From an uncultured Caldilineaceae bacterium (GTDB lineage: Bacteria; Chloroflexota; Anaerolineae; Caldilineales; Caldilineaceae), in assembly GCA_951812725.1 (NCBI GenBank), contig OX638330.1:620001-684000 (forward strand): 64,000 nucleotides of DNA. The letters run 5' to 3'. Of the stretch, positions 35,885-43,982 are shown piece after piece. Every line of letters begins with the position of its first letter. Within the stretch, counting starts at the first letter, position 1. Under the pieces are notes generated by a model. The model saw only the letters and a list, made by a program, of their open reading frames with translations. It was not told the origin of the DNA and did not search any database. The position numbers and the translations under genes were made by a program.

Positions 35885-36973
35885 TCAGTTGGGAACTATT
35901 ACGCCTTTGATGAAGCCATCCAGTTCTATTTCGCCTGCGGCAGCGAGCACGGCTGTCTCGGCCTCGGCCAGCGGGAAATGGTGTGTGACCATCTTCTCGA
36001 TGGGATAGCGGCGCGATTCGACGATCTTGATGGCGGCCTGCACGGCGGGGGTGTCGTGCGTATTCACGCCCTGCACGCGCAGCTCCTTGATGGGGATCTT
36101 GCTGGGAACGATGGCGACCTCCTGCGCGCCGGTGTTCGAGCCGACGACGACAACGCCCATCGGTCGCGCCAGGTCGAGGGCGAGGGGGAATGAAGCGGTG
36201 GCGCCGGTCAGGTCCACAACCAGGTCGGCCAATACGCCGTCGGTGAGCGCCAGAACTGCTTCGACCGGATCTTCCTGCTCCAGATTGATGATGTGGGTTG
36301 CGCCGAACTGCTTGGACAGCTCGAAACGGTGTTCATCCTGGTTCAGGCCGACCACGATGATCTTTGATGCGCCGGCCTCGTTGGCCGCCAGGATCGCGGC
36401 CAGGCCCTGCCCACCCGGGCCGATGACGACGACGTTGTCGCCGATGGCGGCCCCGCCCTTTGTGCGCACCCAGCGCAGGCCGTTGCCGATGTTGGCGCAT
36501 GTCATGGCCGCGGCTTCGGCAGGCACATCCTCTGAGATTGAGTGTACGCGCGAATTGGGCGCCAGATACATGTACTGGCTATATGCGCCCCACAGGTGAG
36601 GCGGCACGCTGGACGGCGTGGTACCGCCGTAGCCCTGATGCTCTTTGCAGAAACGGTATTCGCCGAGCAGGCACCAGCGGCAGTGCCCGCAGCCGAAGAG
36701 GTGCTCGACGATGACGCGATCGCCGACCTGGACGCGCCAGCGGGCGGCGGCCCGGCTGCCGAGTCGCTCGATGTGCCCGACGAGCTCGTGCCCCATTATA
36801 AGCGGAAAACGATGGGGTTCGGTCCAATTGTAAATACGGGGATCGCTGCCGCAGACACCGCACAGTTCGACTCGCAGCAGCCCGTCGTCTTCGTTAATAT
36901 TGGGCAGGTCGAAGGCCTGAACCTCCATTTTTCGCGTAGTCACTACGACCGCGGCTTGTATTTTGGTTGACAA
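35885..36973 (-). CDS. Zinc-dependent alcohol/polyol dehydrogenase (MDR family)
   Basis: 362 residues from a TTG at 36973, chosen for the GGAGGG ribosome site 6 bases upstream; a GTG at 37003 is possible but has none. Catalytic zinc residues C41 (CGSD) and H62-E63 (MGHE) and the structural-zinc four-Cys loop (CGHCRWCLLGEYRFC) are intact. The Rossmann motif GPGGQGLAA follows. A sorbitol/threonine dehydrogenase-like oxidation of a secondary alcohol is likely. Confidence 0.9.
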   Translation of the reverse strand: MSTKIQAAVVVTTRKMEVQAFDLPNINEDDGLLRVELCGVCGSDPRIYNWTEPHRFPLIMGHELVGHIERLGSRAAARWRVQVGDRVIVEHLFGCGHCRWCLLGEYRFCKEHQGYGGTTPSSVPPHLWGAYSQYMYLAPNSRVHSISEDVPAEAAAMTCANIGNGLRWVRTKGGAAIGDNVVVIGPGGQGLAAILAANEAGASKIIVVGLNQDEHRFELSKQFGATHIINLEQEDPVEAVLALTDGVLADLVVDLTGATASFPLALDLARPMGVVVVGSNTGAQEVAIVPSKIPIKELRVQGVNTHDTPAVQAAIKIVESRRYPIEKMVTHHFPLAEAETAVLAAAGEIELDGFIKGVIVPN

Positions 36974-37047
36974 GTCAGACCCTCCCTTGCCGGGCGAGAG
37001 CACCCCAGTTGGATGCGCGATGCGTTACAAAATGGATGGTTTTACAG

Positions 37048-38142
37048 TCAGGTCAGGTCAAAGATGACCTTCATCATCCCTGCCGCGCCATGGTCGATCA
37101 GGCTGTAGGCCCGGGGCGCTTCCTCCAGGGGGAAACGATGTGTGATCAGACCGCTGACGTCGAGTTTGCCGGTGTGCAGCAGCTTGATGATTACATTGTG
37201 AACGCGGATGATATCCCAACGGCGATGATAGAGTCCGCCATCAGGGCTTTCGGGTGGCAGACGATAGCCGCCGCTGCGGGAGTGGAGGATCTGGCCGGCG
37301 CTGCGGCAGAACTCTTCGCCCAGATAGAGGTCGTCGGCGGGACCGTCGTACATTCCAACGGCAACGACTTTGGGGAAAGGGGTCCCGCAGTGGAGGGCCA
37401 GACCGATGCCGCTTGCCTGGCCGGAGCATTCGAAACAAACGTCGGCGCCGTGCCCGCCGAGGATGCGCTTCACCTCGCGCCCAACATCACCGTGGGTAGG
37501 GTTAAGAGCGTAATCGGCGCCGAGGCGCCTTGTGGTTTCGAGTCTTTCGTCGAGCAGATCGATGGCGATGACCGGGTCGGCGCCGGAGAGTTTGCAAAGC
37601 TGCATAGTGAGGAGGCCGACCACGCCTTGGCCGACTATCACGGCGCTCTCGCCGATCCGCACCGGCCCGACGAGGACGGCGTCCAAGGCGACGGTGCCCA
37701 GGCTAATGAAGACGTACTTTTCGAGGTCGTCGTCGGGGGGCAGCGGACAGGGAAAGACGCTTACGCCGACGCCGCGGGTTGTCGCCCCGACCTTGGCCTG
37801 ATCCAGGTTGAAGTTTCTGGTCTGGCGGTGGTGCGCGGAGGCCATGACGATGTCGCCGACAGCTAGTTCGCCCACTTCGGCCCCGACCTCCACGACACGG
37901 GCGACATCCTCGTAACCGTAGGTGAAAGGGTGGCGCATGGAGCGCCCTTCGGTGACGAAGCCGTCGGTCTCCACACTGCGGCCATGCCAGACGGCTTCGC
38001 CGCGAAAATGGGAGCGCTCAGTGCCGTGGCTGATGCCGGAGTAGAGGTTCTCGACCTTCACATCCCTGGGACCAAGCGGCGGGTCGGTATATTCCTTTAT
38101 TTCTACGTGCCGGGGACCAACAAACAGGACTTCTTTCGGCAT
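37048..38142 (-). CDS. MDR-family dehydrogenase without catalytic-zinc Cys
   Basis: 364 residues. The region that carries the catalytic Cys in zinc ADHs reads SGISHGTE, and the structural Cys loop is absent. This fits the zinc-poor MDR subgroup that includes BchC-like and some sugar dehydrogenases. The NAD(P) motif is GQGVVGLLT. The ATG is 6 bases after the SDR stop, so translation is probably coupled. It differs from the neighbouring MDR at 35885 and is not a simple duplicate. Confidence 0.85.
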   Translation of the reverse strand: MPKEVLFVGPRHVEIKEYTDPPLGPRDVKVENLYSGISHGTERSHFRGEAVWHGRSVETDGFVTEGRSMRHPFTYGYEDVARVVEVGAEVGELAVGDIVMASAHHRQTRNFNLDQAKVGATTRGVGVSVFPCPLPPDDDLEKYVFISLGTVALDAVLVGPVRIGESAVIVGQGVVGLLTMQLCKLSGADPVIAIDLLDERLETTRRLGADYALNPTHGDVGREVKRILGGHGADVCFECSGQASGIGLALHCGTPFPKVVAVGMYDGPADDLYLGEEFCRSAGQILHSRSGGYRLPPESPDGGLYHRRWDIIRVHNVIIKLLHTGKLDVSGLITHRFPLEEAPRAYSLIDHGAAGMMKVIFDLT

Positions 38143-38148
38143 AGGCAG

Positions 38149-38952
38149 CTATGGGGCAAACCCGCAGGTCAGGCCGCCATCGACGAGCAGGTTGACGCCT
38201 GTAATGTATTTGGCCTCGTCGGATGCCAGGAACAGGGCGGCATAGGCGACATCCCAGGCATCCCCCATCTTTTTCATCGGGCACAGGTTGTCGCGCTGCC
38301 TGATCATCTCTTCCACGCCCTCATCCGAATAGGCGTCCTGGAGGCCTTGGGTGATGAAGGGCGTGTTCATCAGGCCGGGCAGGACACAGTTTGCGCGGAT
38401 GCCCTTTGGGGCATACTGCATGGCGATATTCTGCGTCAACTGGTTGATGGCGCCTTTGGAGGCGTTGTAGGAGACACTTGGGTAGCCGGTGTAGCGGATG
38501 CCGGCGATGGAGGAGATGTTGACAATCGCGCCGCTGCCCTGCTTCTCCATTTGGGGGATACAAGATTTGCAGGTCAGAAACATTCCCTTCACATTGACAT
38601 CCATCAGCCGGTCCCAGTTCTCTTCGCTGATTTCAACCGGTCCGCCGACTTCGATAATGCCGACATTGTTGTGGAGGATATCGATTCTGCCATAGGTCTC
38701 GATGCAGGCCGCTGCCATTGCGTGAACGGCCTGGGAATCGGTGACGTCGGCCTCAAAGGCGGTGCAGTTTCCGCCCTCCTGCTCGATGATGGCCTTTGTC
38801 TCGCTGGCGGCCTCGGGGTTGTAATCGACGAGGAAGACCTTGGCGCCTTCGCGGGCATAGAGTACCGCGGCTGCTTTGCCGTTACCCCAGCCGGGACCGA
38901 CCGAACCGGCGCCGGTGACGAGGGCGACTTTTCCTTTTACACGATCTGTCAT
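38149..38952 (-). CDS. Short-chain dehydrogenase/reductase
   Basis: 267 residues, classical SDR. Cofactor loop TGAGSVGPGWGNG (13-25), NNVG (95-98), catalytic S148, Y162 and K166 (YNASK). The C-terminal GGLTCG is usual. The wide glycine loop with PGWGNG is typical of a subgroup acting on sugar or hydroxy acids. AGAGGT precedes the ATG. First gene of the SDR-MDR-MDR-BKACE operon. Confidence 0.9.
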   Translation of the reverse strand: MTDRVKGKVALVTGAGSVGPGWGNGKAAAVLYAREGAKVFLVDYNPEAASETKAIIEQEGGNCTAFEADVTDSQAVHAMAAACIETYGRIDILHNNVGIIEVGGPVEISEENWDRLMDVNVKGMFLTCKSCIPQMEKQGSGAIVNISSIAGIRYTGYPSVSYNASKGAINQLTQNIAMQYAPKGIRANCVLPGLMNTPFITQGLQDAYSDEGVEEMIRQRDNLCPMKKMGDAWDVAYAALFLASDEAKYITGVNLLVDGGLTCGFAP

Positions 38953-39139
38953 CGGTACCTCTCATTTGGTTTGCAAAATTGTCAGCGATTGCAGTGCCGA
39001 AAAGGCTGGTCTACCAAGAGTAGCAGCTTCGACGCCGCGCCTACGTACACGGCGAATATGCCTCAGAAAGGAAGTCGCGTCAAGCGAGACTCTTGAATTT
39101 CTGAGAAACTGTTTGAATAGAGCCTTTTCTTCACGGACG

Positions 39140-39994
39140 CTACTTCACGGCGCCAAACGTCAGGCCGCGCGTGATATAGCGCTCCAGCAACAGACCAGCG
39201 AGGGCAACGGGCAAAATACTGAAAATTGCAATGACAGCCATATTCCAATATTCAGTGCCTGCCTGGATACTGGTTTGCAGCGTAAGATAGAGAGGAAGTG
39301 TAACAGCTTTGTTAAACATAAAGGTCAAGGCAAACAAGAATTCATTCCAGGAGCCGATCATCACCAGGACAAAAGCGGTGACAAAACCGGGCGCGGAGAG
39401 GGGAATCGCGATCCGGAATAAGACACCTAAGCGATTGCAGCCGTCGATGAGCGCGCTCTCTTCAATTTCAACCGGTAGAGAACGAAAGAAATCGCGCATA
39501 ATCCAAACGACAAAGGGAATACTGAACGCACAGTAGACCAGGACCAGCCCTTCTCGCGTATCCAGCAGGCGCAACGTGCGAAACAGAATCAGAAAGGGTA
39601 TGAGAAGGACAGCAGGTGGAAACATGCGCTGAATCAGGAAGCCGAAGGCGATGCGATCATTGTTCAAAGGGCCGGCGCGGAAGGGAAATCGGGCCAATGC
39701 ATAACCGCCGGCGCCGCCGATTACCGTTGATATCGTTGCAGTGGCCAGAGCAACGACGACACTGTTCACAAAAGGACGGCTACTGGCCAACCCTTGCAAA
39801 ACAAAAACATCGTAAAAGGCCATTAGACTCGGCTGGAAATCTACCCAGGGGAAATACGTTGCCCCCCGGTTGATGGCATCGGGCCGCTTGAAGGCAGTGA
39901 TAAACAGCCAATAGGTCGGTATACCCACAACGAAAGTCCATGTGACCAGAATGATGTAAGCGACGATCCGTCCCAGGCGACGTTCTCCCGTCAT
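39140..39994 (-). CDS. Carbohydrate ABC transporter permease, MalG type (CUT1)
   Basis: 284 residues from the ATG at 39994 (AAGGAGG upstream). Six membrane segments; EAA loop EESALIDGCNRLGVLFRIAIP; and the C-terminal end RGLTFGAVK is typical of the family. It lies 14 bases after the MalF-type gene. No MsmK/UgpC-type ATPase gene is in the window, so the system needs one from elsewhere. Confidence 0.93.
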   Translation of the reverse strand: MTGERRLGRIVAYIILVTWTFVVGIPTYWLFITAFKRPDAINRGATYFPWVDFQPSLMAFYDVFVLQGLASSRPFVNSVVVALATATISTVIGGAGGYALARFPFRAGPLNNDRIAFGFLIQRMFPPAVLLIPFLILFRTLRLLDTREGLVLVYCAFSIPFVVWIMRDFFRSLPVEIEESALIDGCNRLGVLFRIAIPLSAPGFVTAFVLVMIGSWNEFLFALTFMFNKAVTLPLYLTLQTSIQAGTEYWNMAVIAIFSILPVALAGLLLERYITRGLTFGAVK

Positions 39995-40008
39995 TCGTGC
40001 AGTCCTCC

Positions 40009-40959
40009 TTAATATGAAATCCTCACCCATTTACGCGTGAGGAACAGGACCAGTGCTGTAAAGACAGCCATCATAATCAGCAGTAGATAGGAAGCGGCTG
40101 AGCCAAAGGCAATATCGCCTCCCTTCACACCCATCCGAAAAACGGTCAAGGTTATCGACTCGGTCGCCTGCCCAGGACCTCCCCCGGTCAACGAATAGAT
40201 AATGTCTACGACTTTGAACGCGTCCAACCCGCGTATCAGGACAGCCGTGAGAGCTACGGGGCCCAAGAGCGGCAGTGAGATGTATCGGAAACGCTGCACA
40301 GCGGTAGCGCCATCGACAACGGCAGCCTCGAATGGCTCCTGGGGCAAGGATTGCAGTCCTGCAAGAAACATCAGAATCATAAAGGCGGTGTGTTGCCAGA
40401 CATCAACTAACACAATGGTGATCTTGGCCATAGCCGGATTGCTCAGCCACATGATCCTGGGAAATCCAAGGCCCATCAAGACGTCATTGATAGGGCCAAT
40501 GTCTTCCTGTAACATCAATTTTCCAATCAGAAATACGACCGCGATAGGATTGAACATCAGCGGCATCAGGAAAAAGACACGAAAGAAGGTTCGACCGAAT
40601 GTCGCCGCGTTAAGCGCCAAAGCCACCGTCAGACCCAGCAAGAACTGCAGAGGCAAGGCCAATCCGACAAAGTAAATTGTGTTCCAGGTCGTTGTGTGGA
40701 TGTAGCTGCTAGTCAGCACCGACGCCCACATCTTGAATCCAACAAAATTGATCGGTGCATTCAGGTTGAACAGATGCCAGTCGGTGAATGAGGCAACGAA
40801 CGTAAACAGGAATGGGAAGACCAACAGGGCAATTACTGCAATCGTGGCAGGCAGTATGAGAATCCACTTGAAAATCACATCGGGAACGCTCTGATTGAGG
40901 CGCTTTTTTGGCGACGGATCCAAAGCTTGTTTGGCAGTTGAATTTCGCTGCATGGTCAT
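40009..40959 (-). CDS. Carbohydrate ABC transporter permease, MalF type (CUT1)
   Basis: 316 residues from the ATG at 40959; an ATG two codons later (40953) is equally plausible, with AGGG six bases upstream. Upstream in-frame codons run into the receptor gene and the stem-loop and are unlikely. Six membrane segments after a short N-terminal tail. EAA loop EAAVVDGATAVQRFRYISLPLLGP is canonical. It forms the pore with the MalG-type partner. Confidence 0.92.
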   Translation of the reverse strand: MTMQRNSTAKQALDPSPKKRLNQSVPDVIFKWILILPATIAVIALLVFPFLFTFVASFTDWHLFNLNAPINFVGFKMWASVLTSSYIHTTTWNTIYFVGLALPLQFLLGLTVALALNAATFGRTFFRVFFLMPLMFNPIAVVFLIGKLMLQEDIGPINDVLMGLGFPRIMWLSNPAMAKITIVLVDVWQHTAFMILMFLAGLQSLPQEPFEAAVVDGATAVQRFRYISLPLLGPVALTAVLIRGLDAFKVVDIIYSLTGGGPGQATESITLTVFRMGVKGGDIAFGSAASYLLLIMMAVFTALVLFLTRKWVRISY

Positions 40960-40978
40960 CCCTATCAGAGGATAGGAT

Positions 40979-41007
40979 GGGGATGACAGCAGCGTGCTGC
41001 CATCCCC
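40979..41007 (-). promoter_or_regulatory. Intercistronic stem-loop between sugar receptor and permease genes
   Basis: GGGGATG (40979-40985) pairs with CATCCCC (41001-41007), then after one mismatch CAGCA (40987-40991) with TGCTG (40995-40999) around a 3-base loop. It lies 11 bases after the receptor stop with no T-run. Confidence 0.65.
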
Positions 41008-41018
41008 ACTGTGAACTG

Positions 41019-42533
41019 TCAATCCAGCCCAAGGTGCGTCCTGTAGTTGTCCCGCTGCTTTTCCGGCCCGCCCAGGCGGTCGGTGATGGCGGTCCATGCC
41101 TCGGCCGCTTCATTCAAGGAAACCTCCGGGCTGGCCTCGCCGGCCAGCGCCTTTGACACGCCCAACTCCAGCGCGTCCCGATACTGAGTCCAACCCGGCA
41201 TCCGCAGATTCAGAACCAAATTGGGATGCGTCATTGTTTCGTTGAGCGCCCGCAGATAGGTAGTAGCACTGCGCTCGGTGAAGCCGGCGATTTCTATCCA
41301 GGGATCGATGTCAGCAATATCACTGATGCGGATGGGATTCTTAAACCCCTGAAAGGCAAACGTGTTGCCCATCTCCTTGTTTGTGAAATGCTTGGCCAGT
41401 GCCCAGGCAGCCTCCTCGTTTTCGGCGCCTTTGGCAATCGAAATCTCCCAGCCGCCAAAGGCCAGCGACGGCGCGAAATTAATTTCAGATCGATTTTCCC
41501 ACTGGCCCGAGCCGGCGTTGTAGACCTCATAGGAGCCTGGCAGGACCGAGTAGGAGGACTTGCCTGCGGCCAAAGAGCCTTCGCGGTGCATGGCGACGCC
41601 ATCCCACCCAACGTTCATTGCCACGCGCAAAGCCTGAGATGCCTCGATCACATCTCCCCAGCCCATGGAAATCATTCCAGGTGGTCCGAACTGCAACTCA
41701 TCCTTCCATTCGGTGAGACCTCGTACAAAAGCCGGGCTGTTGATTCGCGGTGCTCCTGTCTCGACGTCGAAGAAATACCCTGGGTCGTCGGGATGTTTGC
41801 CGTAGGCTGTGCAGCGCGATGCGAAGCCCCAGAATGCTGTATCCCCGCGCTTCATCATATGCGCAAAGCCATAATTTGGGTCGCCATCTCCGCTCCAATC
41901 CCACCCGGTGAAGAATTCGGCGTAGTCGCGGTGCTCCTGCCAGGTCTGCGGGCCGCGGTCCGCGTTAAGATCATAGCCGTACTCACCGCTGAAATTCGCC
42001 TGGTTGTCCGGATCGTCCATCAAGCTGTGGAGGAACATCATGTGATGCGTATCGCCGTCGTGGGGCATTCCGTAAATGACACCATTCCAGGCAAGGACCT
42101 TCTCTCTATAGACCGGCAGCACATCGTCCCACGCCATCTCCGGATCGTTGAGAAGATATTCCGGGACCGGAAGGGCCAAGTCGTTTCCCCAGACATCGGC
42201 CGCTGCGTTGTTGGGTATGGCCAGCAGATCGGCGAAATAGGTGTTAGTCGCCACTGCTTGCATCAGCTTATCGGTGATCTCCTGCTGTTGGAAGGTGGCA
42301 ACATTTAGCTGCATCCCCGTTTCTTCCAGGAAGTCTTCGTACAACGGCTTGGTGTTCTCCCACAACCATGGCATTCCCGCGGCGGATACGGTCTGCCCTT
42401 CAAACGGTCTGCTAGGTGGTGCAGAACCGGATTCCGCCGGCGCAACCGGCGCCTGGCATGCGGCCAGCATTGCAACGCCAAATGCAGTGCCGGACAATCG
42501 CAGGAACTCTCTTCGGCTTACTCTTGCGGACAT
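41019..42533 (-). CDS. Sugar ABC transporter substrate-binding lipoprotein (family 1)
   Basis: 504 residues from the ATG at 42533, chosen because AGGAGG lies 6 bases upstream; an ATG two codons earlier abuts the ribosome site. A twin-arginine lipoprotein signal is visible (SRREFLR, R7-R8, lipobox LAAC with Cys26), implying export of a folded protein. The mature part has the family-1 pattern and many surface Trp residues. First gene of the CUT1 operon. Confidence 0.9.
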   Translation of the reverse strand: MSARVSRREFLRLSGTAFGVAMLAACQAPVAPAESGSAPPSRPFEGQTVSAAGMPWLWENTKPLYEDFLEETGMQLNVATFQQQEITDKLMQAVATNTYFADLLAIPNNAAADVWGNDLALPVPEYLLNDPEMAWDDVLPVYREKVLAWNGVIYGMPHDGDTHHMMFLHSLMDDPDNQANFSGEYGYDLNADRGPQTWQEHRDYAEFFTGWDWSGDGDPNYGFAHMMKRGDTAFWGFASRCTAYGKHPDDPGYFFDVETGAPRINSPAFVRGLTEWKDELQFGPPGMISMGWGDVIEASQALRVAMNVGWDGVAMHREGSLAAGKSSYSVLPGSYEVYNAGSGQWENRSEINFAPSLAFGGWEISIAKGAENEEAAWALAKHFTNKEMGNTFAFQGFKNPIRISDIADIDPWIEIAGFTERSATTYLRALNETMTHPNLVLNLRMPGWTQYRDALELGVSKALAGEASPEVSLNEAAEAWTAITDRLGGPEKQRDNYRTHLGLD

Positions 42534-42652
42534 TTTCATCCTCCTTGTGAAGAAAGTGATTGTTACAACCGAAGGCAAGGCAGTCGACACAACGAAATGA
42601 CAGTAATGAACTGTTAGTCTGGCACGGACTAGCCCGCAAAGTGATGCGAGCA

Positions 42653-42685
42653 ACTTCAGGTTTTTACGATGTGGAATCCTGAAGT
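42653..42685 (-). promoter_or_regulatory. Inverted repeat in the leader of the CUT1 operon
   Basis: Perfect 8-bp arms ACTTCAGG (42653-42660) and CCTGAAGT (42678-42685) with a 17-base A/T-rich spacer, between the candidate promoter and the receptor start. It could be an operator or a leader hairpin. No riboswitch class is recognised. Confidence 0.4.
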
Positions 42686-42796
42686 GAGAACCTTTTTCCT
42701 TTCAACCGTGAAAGCATCACCCCCTTTGGACAAGGACATCATGATAGCAAGCATCGACCGCAGTCCGCGCCGGATGGAGATACCGTACACTGCCAA

Positions 42797-42825
42797 AATC
42801 TAACACACGTGTCTTATCTAGTCAA
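42797..42825 (-). promoter_or_regulatory. Candidate promoter of the CUT1 sugar importer
   Basis: On the minus strand TTGACT (42825-42820), 17 bases, TAGATT (42802-42797). The palindrome ACACGTGT lies in the spacer and could be a repressor site. The MITE copy B ends 13 bases upstream of the -35. The leader would be about 250 bases. Confidence 0.4.
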
Positions 42826-42837
42826 TCATATATTTTG

Positions 42838-43129
42838 GTAACTACTAAGCCATATACAGTGCCTGTCTTGACCAGCCCTTTATCCCTGCCGCGATTTAGG
42901 CAATCTGATTGCGTATTCGGTTGGCGGCAGCCAGGTTGCTGGAGCGGCACGGCTGGAATGAGCGCGCACGGTCGGTGAGGGATGGTTTTGTAGGGGGCGT
43001 TGCGGGGGCGCAGCCCCTGCACAAGGGAGGGCCGAAGGCCCGACCGCCCAAAATACAACAATGAGGGGATCAATAACACCTTTGCTCGCCTCGTTCAGGG
43101 TCGCAAGCTGATTTTGGCTGAGAAGTAAC
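42838..43129. repeat. MITE-like element copy B (intact)
   Basis: 292 bp. Ends GTAACTACTAAGCC at 42838-42851 and GGCTGAGAAGTAAC at 43116-43129 (imperfect inverted repeats). The GC-rich central segment is almost identical to copies A and C, while the left half is only loosely similar. This copy gives the uninterrupted sequence at the point where IS982 entered copy A. A clear target duplication is not visible. Confidence 0.75.
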
Positions 43130-43377
43130 TATTCTTGACATAAGTTGCTGAACTTGCTCATCCAAGCGCGCCAAGCGCACTAGCGCCTGGTGCTATCGTC
43201 GTCGTCATTTTAGAGGATTGTGGACCGGCAAAGGCAGTGGAAGAGAGGAATAGAACAGTGCAGATTGCAAGTTGTATGTCACAGGATGCCAGCACAGGCA
43301 TCGAGGGATGTGTTTGCGACAGCGTATTGTCGGGTTGGGTCAAGTGCAGAGGCTAATTCCCCTTCGGCTAAAGGGCT
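43130..43377. other. Intergenic region without a recognised gene
   Basis: About 250 bases after MITE copy B. A small CCCTT/AAGGG hairpin at about 43358-43373 follows the stop of the Cys-rich gene but lacks a T-run. Nothing else is supported. Confidence 0.4.
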
Positions 43378-43884
43378 CTATCTGTTTTCGTCCTCCCCAC
43401 GGATAGATATGAGAGCAGTGCTTGCTATTTCTGCCCAGGGGCCAGGCAGGTTCTCACTTATCCATCGAATACGCTTTTCTGCCCTCGTTTCTCTGAATTC
43501 ACCGAGTTGACGCACCACGACTTCGGCTAATCCAGGCCGGGCAGGATAACGATCTTTGGCGATATGTGTAGGTAATCTGTCCAGAAGATCAAGCAGATGC
43601 TGACGTATCTCCTCTGTGTCAGGAGACGCTATCCACACTTCGCGATCGTTGCTCGATCCACCGCCGGAATGACGCATTAACGGCCCGATCGGAATCGGAT
43701 CGCGCTCGGGCCTTCGATGCGGGTGGTTGGCGCAGTAAGTCCAAAAAGGGTTCTCGATCAAGACATGCCTGATCTCGCAGTAAGGATCTACGTCGGTATC
43801 CTCAGCTCTGCTGTAACCCGTTTCTCCGTGATTCCTGCGGTTGAACCAGCAGGTTCCACAGCAGTCTGAGCCGCCATTGGGCAT
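43378..43884 (-). CDS. Small Cys-rich protein of unknown function
   Basis: 168 residues from the ATG at 43884 (AAAAGGA upstream). The N-terminus reads MPNGGSDCCGTCWFNRRN with CxxC and further Cys at about 35-51 (DPYCEIRH, WTYCANHPHRR), a pattern fit for a small metal-binding domain. The C-terminal half is helical and charged. A longer frame to 43962 runs through a terminator hairpin and is unlikely. No family is recognised. Its start lies 27 bases beyond the terminator of the upstream lipoprotein gene, so it depends on read-through or its own unseen promoter. Confidence 0.6.
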   Translation of the reverse strand: MPNGGSDCCGTCWFNRRNHGETGYSRAEDTDVDPYCEIRHVLIENPFWTYCANHPHRRPERDPIPIGPLMRHSGGGSSNDREVWIASPDTEEIRQHLLDLLDRLPTHIAKDRYPARPGLAEVVVRQLGEFRETRAEKRIRWISENLPGPWAEIASTALISIRGEDENR

Positions 43885-43910
43885 GGTAAGCAGTCCTTTT
43901 CGGGGGGTAC

Positions 43911-43950
43911 AAAAAGAGGCGAAAGCGCCAGATGTTCCGCTTTCGCCTCT
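43911..43950 (-). terminator. Rho-independent terminator of the repeat lipoprotein gene
   Basis: Perfect 12-bp stem GAGGCGAAAGCG/CGCTTTCGCCTC (43916-43927 and 43938-43949; 13 bp counting the outer A-T) with a 10-base loop, followed on the minus strand by five Ts (43915-43911). Confidence 0.92.
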
Positions 43951-43982
43951 AAACAAAGGCAATGGAATTGCTGAGAGGACAA

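Noticed and set aside
41098..42653. Longer N-termini for several receptor and enzyme genes (for example to 42653, 60241, 30229, 28369 and 16662)
   Set aside because: Each has a downstream start with AGGAGG-type ribosome site directly before the signal peptide or fold, so the upstream codons are untranslated.
42822..43079. 85-codon minus-strand frame in MITE copy B, with a similar frame in copy C (51075-51332)
   Set aside because: The two frames look alike, but comparing codons shows mostly amino-acid-changing differences and few silent ones, so there is no protein-level constraint. There is no ribosome site.
42830..43137. 8-bp target duplication around MITE copy B
   Set aside because: The flanks match at only 4 of 8 positions in register, so the resemblance of the A/T-rich flanks may be chance.
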